A DNA stretch of 12,843 nt from CAYMRB01 sp964392615. GTDB taxonomy: Bacteria > Planctomycetota > UBA8108. The DNA lies in the NCBI GenBank assembly GCA_964392615.1, contig CAYMRB010000296.1, positions 1-12,843 of the forward strand, read 5' to 3'. The translations under genes were made by a program, and so were the position numbers. The notes under the pieces were generated by a model that was given only the letters and a program-made list of their open reading frames with translations, had not been told where the DNA came from and ran no database searches. How positions within the stretch are numbered: position 1 is the first letter of the stretch; every line of letters starts with the position of its first letter. Positions 7,301-12,843 of this stretch are shown piece after piece.

Positions 7301-9074
7301 CGCTGATGGTGGCACCGAGGAAGAGTGCGCGGTCGTCCACCGGGAAGCCCTGAGCACGTGTCTCGAGGAGTGCGAGCCGCCGACGTGCGTCGAGCGGTGC
7401 CGTGCTGCTGCCGCCGCCGCTCGCGACGAGTGCGTGGCGGAGGGCAACGATCCGGACGAGTGCGCGGCGCGTGCTCACCGCATGTTCGTCGCGTGCGCGC
7501 GTGAGAACTGCACGCCCGACGAGCCGCCGAATCCGCCGAGTTGCGCGGATCGCTGCCGTCGCGTTGCCCGGGGCCTGTTCGACGAGTGTGTCGAGGCCGG
7601 CGGCGAGGAGGACGAGTGCGCGGCCCGTGCGCGAGACGCTCTCGAGGAGTGTCTCGAGGAGTGCGGCGACGAGCCGCCGAATTGTGCCGCGCGTTGCGCT
7701 CACGGCGCGCGTGAGGTGATGGAACGCTGCCGCGAGAACGGCGGCGAGCCCCGCGAGTGTGCCGAGGCCGCACGACGCTTCTTCATGCGTTGTCGCGGTG
7801 AGTGCGAACGGCCCGAACCGCCGGACTGCGACGAGCGCTGTGCGCGTCTGGCGCGTCAGATTCGCGAGCGCTGCATCGAGGCGGGCGGCGATCCGGACGA
7901 GTGCACCGAGCGCGCCCGCATCGCGCTCGAGCGTTGCGCGGAAGCGTGCGATCCGTCGGACGATCCGCCGACCTGCGAGGAGCGCTGCACGTCGCGTGCG
8001 CGTCACGTGCAAGAGGCGTGCATCGAGATGGGCGGCGATCCGGACGAGTGCACCGCGCGCGCCGAGGAGTTCCTCGCCCGCTGTGTCGACGTCTGCGAGA
8101 ACGGCCCCGAGCCGCCGTGCACGACACGGTGTCGCCGTGTCGGTCGCGAGGCGTACGCGCAGTGTATCGACGAAGGCGGCGAGCCGGACGAGTGCGCCGC
8201 GCAGGCGCGCGAGATCGTCGAGGGCTGCCTCGCCGAGAACTGCTCGCAGCCCGATCCGTGCGTCGAGCGTTGCCGTCATCGCGCGCGTCGTCTGCAGCAG
8301 GAGCTGCTCGAACGGCTGCCGCGCTCGGTACGCCAGTGCGTCGCCGACGGCGGTGACGCGGAGGAGTGCCGCGAGGAGCTGACCGCGCGTGCGCGTCAGG
8401 CCATCGAGGAGTTCCTCGCTCGCTGCGGCGAAGGCTGCGAAGGCGATCCGGAGGATCCCGAGGATCCGCCGACCTGCGAGGAGCGCTGCGATAGAGCCGC
8501 GCAGGCCGCGCTGGAGCACTGCCTCGACGCCGGTGGCGACGAGGAGGAGTGCGCCGCGCGGGCGCGTGACCTCGCCGAGCGGTGCGTCGAACGGTGCGAG
8601 AACCCGCCGGAGCCGCCGGATCGCTGCGATTTCGACTGCGCGGCGGGCGCCGAGCGTCTGGCGGCGGCCTGCGCCGAGCGCGGCGGCGACGAGGACGAGT
8701 GCGCTGCGGCCGTCGAAGAGTTCCTCGCGCGCTGCGAGGCGTTCCAGGAGGAGCACTGCGCCGAGGAGGAGTTCTTGGCCGGTGAGCTCATGGTCGGCCC
8801 GAACGCTCCGGTGTTCATCCGCGGCGACTCGAACATGTCGCACGAGGTCGATCTGTCGGACGCGGTGTTGATCCTGACGAACCGCTTCCTCGGCGTCGGT
8901 GCGATCGTCTGCGATGACGCGGCCGACTCGAACGACGACGGCTCGGTCGACATGTCTGACGCGCTCAACATTCTCAATCGGCTCTTCCTCGGTGGCCGGC
9001 CGATTCCGGCGCCGTACCCGGAGCCGGGCGAGGATCCGACCGCGGACGACCTCGGCTGCGCGCAAGGGCTCTGA
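4374..9074 (+). CDS. Secreted protein of 30 six-cysteine helical repeats with C-terminal dockerin
   Basis: A 1566-residue exported protein I cannot match to a named family. Residues 1-25 are a signal peptide (MTRLRFFPASIVCVLLLGLA, cut likely after ADVRA). Residues 34-1462 hold 30 tandem repeats, each with six Cys spaced C-x3-C-x10-C-x9-C-x10-C-x3/4-C, giving 180 Cys. A typical unit starts CEERC, has a GG[ST]EEEC turn and ends CVAENC. The fixed spacing and Ala/Glu/Arg-rich segments suggest a helix-turn-helix hairpin with three nested disulfides (first-sixth, second-fifth, third-fourth), like alpha-hairpinin CxxxC pairs plus a tip bridge; this is inference. Linkers are 3-4 residues in repeats 7-17 and longer, Pro-rich elsewhere. 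Repeat 28 (1296-1355) is lengthened to 60 residues; repeat 30 has x7 before its last Cys. Lys is nearly absent (I count two). Residues 1484-1566 form a dockerin-like module. It probably forms a surface or extracellular rod; function unknown. Confidence 0.9.
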   Translation: MTRLRFFPASIVCVLLLGLAADVRAQGGDGPDECERACAEQAARVLRGCLAQGGGPRECERRAAEALEACVADCEPAEPTCEELCLQAGQEAFDACREDGGGREQCRRAQDEAIRACIQENCAPEPTCEELCRQAAREALVACREDGGSPTECQRAFEAVLRACLVENCGAPEPTCEELCHQAGQEAHDACRQDGGSAEECRRAKHEAIQACLEENCGAPEPPTCEERCERIAQEAAAACLRHGGDEERCNEIYENTLARCVEACQPSCEDECRAVAQEAARACLADGGTEEQCTEVFRATISACIDQNCDPPEPPTCEERCERVADEAVRECRRRGGSPEQCERVRATALRRCLEANCAPSCEERCRGFAHRAQEECLAAGGSEEECQQAFDEALEMCVAENCEPSCEESCRAVAREAVETCLADGGDPEECASVGVEALRRCLEANCEPSCAERCRGVARMAQEECLAAGGTEEDCQQVFDETLRRCVEENCEPVSCRDRCRRIAAEARQACIDEGGTEEQCAEAAQRALRRCLEANCAPSCEDRCEAVARRAQHACLEAGGDEDRCEQVYREALRRCVAENCTPSCAERCRRVARAAQEECSEAGGTEEECAEVFHDTLRQCIAENCELDCEDRCRVAAHRAQEACVEGGGSEEECAQVLRETLRECVAENCAPSCEDRCRAHARRAQARCLEAGGTEDECAEVFHVALRRCVAENCEPSCADRCRAIARRAQRECAEAGGSEERCREVFNRTLRACLEENCQVSCRERCRRAANEAKEACLADGGSEEQCAEVFARALRACVAENCVDDEPSCEDRCRRVAREAQEACMEAGGSEERCREVFQLTLRRCVAERCDDDEPSCEERCEAHARRLLERCVEAGGEPEACRERIGRWLRHCVQGCNDGPPLSCQQQCRVDAARAARECLADGGEPEECARVHAAFLEECIAECEPPQLSCQQQCRVDALEAARQCIADGGTEEECAVVHREALSTCLEECEPPTCVERCRAAAAAARDECVAEGNDPDECAARAHRMFVACARENCTPDEPPNPPSCADRCRRVARGLFDECVEAGGEEDECAARARDALEECLEECGDEPPNCAARCAHGAREVMERCRENGGEPRECAEAARRFFMRCRGECERPEPPDCDERCARLARQIRERCIEAGGDPDECTERARIALERCAEACDPSDDPPTCEERCTSRARHVQEACIEMGGDPDECTARAEEFLARCVDVCENGPEPPCTTRCRRVGREAYAQCIDEGGEPDECAAQAREIVEGCLAENCSQPDPCVERCRHRARRLQQELLERLPRSVRQCVADGGDAEECREELTARARQAIEEFLARCGEGCEGDPEDPEDPPTCEERCDRAAQAALEHCLDAGGDEEECAARARDLAERCVERCENPPEPPDRCDFDCAAGAERLAAACAERGGDEDECAAAVEEFLARCEAFQEEHCAEEEFLAGELMVGPNAPVFIRGDSNMSHEVDLSDAVLILTNRFLGVGAIVCDDAADSNDDGSVDMSDALNILNRLFLGGRPIPAPYPEPGEDPTADDLGCAQGL
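4473..8759 (+). repeat. 30-unit in-frame tandem repeat, about 135-bp period
   Basis: Thirty coding repeats cover 4287 bp. Eleven in a row (repeats 7-17, 5325-6803) keep a 45-codon period almost exactly, with one extra codon in repeat 10's linker. The outer ones vary in linker length. Copies are diverged at DNA level, so the array is old rather than recently expanded, but it is still a likely site for recombination and for assembly errors. Confidence 0.9.
8823..9071 (+). other. Dockerin-type C-terminal module of the repeat protein
   Basis: Two Ca-binding-loop/helix motifs: GDSNMSHEVDLSDAV, then NRFLG; and ADSNDDGSVDMSDAL, then NRLFLGG; followed by DPTADDLGC. The second loop is canonical (D-x-N-x-D-G-x-V-D-x-x-D). 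The first has Ser at position 5 and His for Gly at position 6. In planctomycetes such modules end many exported proteins. Whether it binds a cohesin or acts as a surface or sorting module is not known from this window. Confidence 0.85.
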
Positions 9075-9121
9075 GCGGAGACCACGCGTAGCGCCGGCGG
9101 CGGCTGATCGCCGGTGATCGG

Positions 9122-9163
9122 AGGCGGGCGGACGTCCCTGACGGGGCGTTCGCCCGCCTTTTT
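9122..9163 (+). terminator. Rho-independent terminator after the repeat protein
   Basis: A 17-bp stem (9122-9138 with 9143-9159, including two G-T pairs) closes a TGAC tetraloop and runs into TTTTT (9159-9163). It lies 48 bp after the stop codon and ends the repeat-protein transcript, so the next gene probably has its own promoter. Confidence 0.9.
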
Positions 9164-9234
9164 CGTCGGCATCACCGCGGGGTCGGGTAGACTCGTCTCG
9201 GTCGGGGGCGCGTGGGCCAGATCCGCTAGGGTGT

Positions 9235-9240
9235 AGGTGA
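9235..9240 (+). promoter_or_regulatory. Ribosome binding site of the lamin-tail/CotH gene
   Basis: AGGTGA ends 11 bases before the ATG at 9252. It supports that start, which opens directly onto a signal peptide. Confidence 0.5.
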
Positions 9241-9251
9241 GTGTACGCATC

Positions 9252-12200
9252 ATGGTCGTGAGACTTGTCGTTTCCGCAGCACTTGTCCTTGCGTGGAGCT
9301 CTTCGGCGCTCGTTGCGCAGGAGACCGTCGTCATCAACGAGATCTACTATCGCGGTCTCGACAGGACGGTGCCGGACGAGTTCATCGAGCTTCACAATTC
9401 CGGCGACGCACCGGTCGATCTGTCGGGCTGGTTCTTCTCGACGGGAATCACCTATGCGTTCCCGTCGGACGCGGAGATCGCCGCCGGCGGTTTCGTCGTC
9501 GTCGCTCGCGATCCGGTCGCGGCGGCGGAGAGCGTCGGCGCCGTCGATGCGTTCGGTCCGTGGACCGGCGTGCTGTCGAATTCCGGCGAGCGCGTCGTGC
9601 TACGCGATGCGTCGGGCCGCATCGCCGACGAGGTCGACTACCAGGACGTCACGCCCTGGCCGATGGCTGCCGATGGCTACGGCAGCTCGATGGAGCTGAT
9701 CCATCCGGACCTCGACAACGACCTCGCCGGGAGTTGGCGCGGATCGGGATTCGTCGACTCGATCCCGCTCGAACGCACCGTGTTCATCGGCTCGGAGGAG
9801 CCCGACTGGCTCTGGCGTCCGGCGACGTCCGAGCCCTCCGATCCGATCGACGCGTGGCGTCAGCTCGATTTCGTCGAGGACGACACGTGGAGCGTCGCGC
9901 AGACGAGCATCGGCTTTGGCGACGATGACGACAACACCGTCCTCGAGGACATGGAGGGCAACTACAGCGGCATCTACCTCCGTCGCCGGTTCACCATCGA
10001 CGGCGAGCTTCCGACGTCGCTTCGCCTGTCGCTCTTCGTAGACGACGGCGCGATCGTCTGGATCAACGGCGTGGAGGTGTGGCGCTACCGCGTCGATCCG
10101 GGCGAGGTCCCCTTCGACGGCACATCGACGGGTAGCGGCGAAGCCCGGTGGACCGACTTCCTTCTCGGCAGCCCGGAAGCGTTCTTGCGCTCGGGCGACA
10201 ACGTGATCGCGATCCACGCGCTGAACCGTCGCGCCACGAGCCGTGACTTCTCGGCCGACGCGATGCTGTTCGTGCCGGGAATCGAGGACTTCGAGAACCT
10301 CGAGGACTTCCTCGCGCCGCCGACGCCCGGCGCGCGTAACACGGTGTGGTCGACCGTCGCGCCGCCGCACGTGCGTCAGGTGACGCAGGTACCGCGCCAG
10401 CCGCGAGCGGGCGCGCCCGCTCTGATCACGGCGAAGGTGACCGACCCCGACGGCGTCGCGAGCGTCACCGTCGAGCTCCAGCCGGTCGATCCCGGCGCGT
10501 ACATCCGGTTGATCGACCCGGAGTATGAAACCGAGTGGTTCACCTTCGAGGCGAACGACAGCGGTGAAGACGGCGATGCGGCGGCCGGCGACGATATCTG
10601 GACTCTGCTGCTGCCGCCCGAGGTGCAGGTGCACCGTCGCCTCGTGCGGTATCGAATCACCGCGACCGATGCGAACGGTCTGTCGTTGCGCTTGCCGTAC
10701 CGCGATGACCCGCAGCCGAACTTCGCGTACTTCGTGTACGACGGTGTCCCGGGGTGGCAGGGCGCTGTGCGCCCCGGCAACACCCCGGTGGTCGAGTTCG
10801 ACGCCGAGACGATGGCCTCCCTCTCTCCGTACCATCTGATCGCCACGGAGGAGGACGTGACGAATTGTCAGTACAACCAGGCGTTTCGTTCGCGGCACTT
10901 CCGCGGCACGATGGTCCATGACGGCTTCGTCTACGACCACATCGAGTTCCAGAATCGCGGCGAGTTCTCGACCTACGTGTCGGGCAAGAACAAGTGGCGA
11001 TTCCACGCGCTGCGCGGCCACGCGTTCCGCACGCGAAACGACCGTGGCGAGCGCTATGGCGAGCGCTGGCGCAAGATCAACCTCAGCGCCTGCGCGACGC
11101 CGTGGGTGCCGACCAACCGGGGTATGGCAGGTCTCGGCGAGGCGGTGTCGTTCGCTCTGTATTCGCTCGCCGGCGTTCCGAGCCCGCACACGCATTGGTT
11201 CCAGCTGCGCGTGATCGACGCGGTAGACGAGACGCATCCGACCAATCAATACATCGGCGACGTCTGGGGGCTCTATCTTGCAATCGAGCACACCGACGGG
11301 CCGTTCCTCGACGAACGCGGCCTGCCGGACGGCAACACGTACAAGATCGAGAACGGCTCCGGCATGCAGCGCCATCAGGGCGCAACGCTGCCGATCCGAA
11401 GCATCGACTACAACGAGCTCAAGGCGGGCTACAACCGCGCTCAGCCGATCGAGTGGTGGCGTTCGAACGTCGATCTCGACGTCTACTTCTCGTTTCGCTC
11501 GACGAACCGCGGCGTCAATAACATGGACCTGCGGGAAGGCTGGAACATCTGCATGTACCACAACTCGGTCACCGACCTGTGGTCCGTGATCCCGTGGGAC
11601 CTCGACATGCTGTACATGCCCGTGACGCACTGGTCCGGCGTCATGAACTTCCAGAACGCGCTCAGTCAGCATGCAGCTCTCGCTGTGGAGTATCGCAACC
11701 GGGCGCGAGAGGTGCGCGACCTGCTGTTCACGACAGACCAGGTCGGCCAGCTCGTCGACCAGCTCGCGTTCGCGGTGAATCCGCCGGCGCGCGAACTGAC
11801 GCTCGTCGATGTCGACGAGGCGATGTGGAACTTCCATTCGCGAGCGGCCGGCGGCCATCGAGGAGCGTTCTATCGCAATCCGTCGACCCACAACGCGCGC
11901 GGCGGCACGGTGCGGCGAACGCTCGTGTCGGCCGATCTCGAGGGGTTCGCGCAGTGGATCAAGGACTTCACCGTCGACGGATACGGCGGCGACTTCCTGA
12001 CGCGCGAGGGACGCGACACCCAGATCCCGGAGACGCCGACCATCGAGGCGATCGGCGACGCGGGGTTCCCGGTCGATGACCTGGCATTCCGGTCGAGCGC
12101 CTTCCGCGACCCGCAGGGCGACGACACGTTCGGCGCGGTCGCGTGGCGCGTGGCCGAAGTGGTCGGGGAGCGCGATGTCGATCCCACGGTTGCGATCCGT

Positions 12201-12843
12201 GATCTGCCGTACGAGATCCGTCCGGTCTGGGAAAGCGGCGAGATCGTCCCCTTCGCGGACGCGGTCGTCGTGCCGCCGGAGGCGCTTGCGGTCGGTTCGA
12301 CCTATCGCGTGCGCTGTCGCATGAAGGACGCGACCGGACGGTGGAGCCATTGGTCCGACGCGATCGAGTTCACGGCGACGGCGCCGACGGCGGAGTTCCC
12401 GCAGCAGATGTTCTTGCGCATCTCGGAGCTCCACTACCATCCGAGCGAGGACGAGGAGCACGAGTTCGTCGAGCTCATCAACATCGGCCTCGAGCCGCTC
12501 GATCTTTCGCCGGTCGCGTTTCGGGACGGCGTCGGGTTCGAGTTCGGCTCGGGCGACGCAACGGTCCTCGCGCCGGGCGAGCGCGTCGTCGTCGTCAAGG
12601 ACCGCCAGGTCTTCACCGCGCGCTACGGCGATGACGTGCTGATCGCGGGCGAGTACGACGGACGCCTGTCGAACGGCGGCGAGAGGATCGCGCTCGTGTA
12701 CGGCCGCAATGTGCCGATCCTCGTCTTCGAGTACGACGATGACTGGTATCCGCAGACCGACGGGCTCGGCCACTCGCTCGTCATCCGGGACGCGACGGCG
12801 CCGCCGGAAGCGTGGAATCTGTGGAACGCGTGGCGCGAGAGCG
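9252..12843 (+). CDS. Secreted lamin-tail / CotH-kinase / fibronectin-like protein, 3'-partial
   Basis: The frame is open from this ATG to the window end (1197 codons, no stop). Residues 1-22 are a signal peptide (MVVRLVVSAALVLAW..., ALVA|Q). A lamin-tail domain follows at about 24-160 (VVINEIYYRG, DEFIELHNSGD, LSGWFFS, LSNSGERVVL). A beta-sandwich module lies at about 175-340 (LRRRFTIDGE, LFVDDGAIVWINGVEVWR), then an Ig-like region at about 371-497 (AKVTDPDGVASVTVEL). A CotH-kinase-like domain spans about 510-850: SGKNKWRFHAL (Lys579, Lys581), GLYLAIEHTD (Glu679), NNMD (Asp759) and HNSVTDLWSVIPWDLDM (Asp783, Asp785). CotH proteins in Bacillus spore coats are protein kinases; the 24-residue spacing of Asp759 and Asp783 fits the two catalytic/metal acids of that family. 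A fibronectin-III-like domain (about 940-1047, GRWSHWSDAIEF) and a second lamin-tail domain (from about 1053, LRISELHYHP, EFVELINIG) follow. The C-terminus, perhaps another dockerin, lies outside. Activity and substrate are unknown. Confidence 0.9.
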   Translation, partial: MVVRLVVSAALVLAWSSSALVAQETVVINEIYYRGLDRTVPDEFIELHNSGDAPVDLSGWFFSTGITYAFPSDAEIAAGGFVVVARDPVAAAESVGAVDAFGPWTGVLSNSGERVVLRDASGRIADEVDYQDVTPWPMAADGYGSSMELIHPDLDNDLAGSWRGSGFVDSIPLERTVFIGSEEPDWLWRPATSEPSDPIDAWRQLDFVEDDTWSVAQTSIGFGDDDDNTVLEDMEGNYSGIYLRRRFTIDGELPTSLRLSLFVDDGAIVWINGVEVWRYRVDPGEVPFDGTSTGSGEARWTDFLLGSPEAFLRSGDNVIAIHALNRRATSRDFSADAMLFVPGIEDFENLEDFLAPPTPGARNTVWSTVAPPHVRQVTQVPRQPRAGAPALITAKVTDPDGVASVTVELQPVDPGAYIRLIDPEYETEWFTFEANDSGEDGDAAAGDDIWTLLLPPEVQVHRRLVRYRITATDANGLSLRLPYRDDPQPNFAYFVYDGVPGWQGAVRPGNTPVVEFDAETMASLSPYHLIATEEDVTNCQYNQAFRSRHFRGTMVHDGFVYDHIEFQNRGEFSTYVSGKNKWRFHALRGHAFRTRNDRGERYGERWRKINLSACATPWVPTNRGMAGLGEAVSFALYSLAGVPSPHTHWFQLRVIDAVDETHPTNQYIGDVWGLYLAIEHTDGPFLDERGLPDGNTYKIENGSGMQRHQGATLPIRSIDYNELKAGYNRAQPIEWWRSNVDLDVYFSFRSTNRGVNNMDLREGWNICMYHNSVTDLWSVIPWDLDMLYMPVTHWSGVMNFQNALSQHAALAVEYRNRAREVRDLLFTTDQVGQLVDQLAFAVNPPARELTLVDVDEAMWNFHSRAAGGHRGAFYRNPSTHNARGGTVRRTLVSADLEGFAQWIKDFTVDGYGGDFLTREGRDTQIPETPTIEAIGDAGFPVDDLAFRSSAFRDPQGDDTFGAVAWRVAEVVGERDVDPTVAIRDLPYEIRPVWESGEIVPFADAVVVPPEALAVGSTYRVRCRMKDATGRWSHWSDAIEFTATAPTAEFPQQMFLRISELHYHPSEDEEHEFVELINIGLEPLDLSPVAFRDGVGFEFGSGDATVLAPGERVVVVKDRQVFTARYGDDVLIAGEYDGRLSNGGERIALVYGRNVPILVFEYDDDWYPQTDGLGHSLVIRDATAPPEAWNLWNAWRES

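Noticed and set aside
4473..8759. CRISPR-like or non-coding satellite array
   Set aside because: The period is about 135 bp with no spacers, copies vary in a codon-aware way, and the frame is kept through all 30 units.
9185..9195. TAGACT near 9188 as a -10 box for the lamin-tail/CotH gene
   Set aside because: It is a partial match with no -35 at a usable distance, so the evidence is too weak to report.
4365..9395. Two long minus-strand open frames (711 and 962 codons) across the repeat region
   Set aside because: They are mirror images of the repeats (ALLLGAA/LARRLRR-type runs). The plus frame has a signal peptide, invariant cysteines and a dockerin, so the antisense frames are compositional.
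9600..12773. A 1057-codon open frame on the minus strand
   Set aside because: It is antisense to the lamin-tail/CotH frame, which has a signal peptide and recognisable domains in order. The minus frame is Arg/Val/Asp-rich with no motif; high GC keeps antisense frames open.

Overview
This is a high-GC window (I estimate about two thirds G+C) from a bacterium that exports large modular proteins. The best guess is a planctomycete or close relative. That rests on two things seen here: a dockerin-type C-terminus with paired Ca-loop motifs followed by LFLG(G) segments and a DPTADxLGC-like ending, and a giant lamin-tail/CotH-kinase protein. Both are common in Planctomycetota. No rRNA, tRNA, CRISPR array or transposase is visible. 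The window looks like a stretch cut through a gene at each end: a histidine kinase at the left and the lamin-tail/CotH protein at the right.

Layout: (1) 2-1405 +, 3' part of a membrane sensor histidine kinase. Its first ~145 bp do not read as kinase and instead encode a HAMP-like segment on the opposite strand. (2) A strong + strand terminator at 1483-1517. (3) 1552-2574 -, a cytoplasmic DsbA-like thioredoxin-fold protein with a CSWC site and a long acidic Pro/Glu/Asp tail. (4) A 346-bp divergent intergenic region with an extended -10 promoter. (5) 2921-4078 +, a divergent, N-terminally extended ribose-phosphate pyrophosphokinase-family protein. (6) A 295-bp spacer with one hairpin. (7) 4374-9074 +, a 1566-residue secreted protein made of 30 six-cysteine repeats plus a C-terminal dockerin-like module, closed by a 17-bp-stem terminator. 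(8) 9252 to the window end +, a secreted lamin-tail / CotH-kinase / fibronectin-like protein whose reading frame is open to the last base.

The most unusual item is the 30-repeat protein. Each repeat has the pattern C-x3-C-x10-C-x9-C-x10-C-x3/4-C, and the central spacings never change. I read it as a helical hairpin pinned by three nested disulfides, like the CxxxC...CxxxC alpha-hairpinin arrangement with an extra bridge at the tip. One repeat (no. 28) has both presumed helices lengthened while the loop between its central cysteines keeps its length, as expected of a hairpin. The array would form a rod of about 180 cysteines ending in a docking module. The next gene, transcribed in the same direction but after a terminator, is also exported and keeps the key acidic residues of CotH-type secreted protein kinases, so a shared cell-surface role is possible but unproven. 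The other genes (kinase, DsbA-like, Prs) look unrelated to it.
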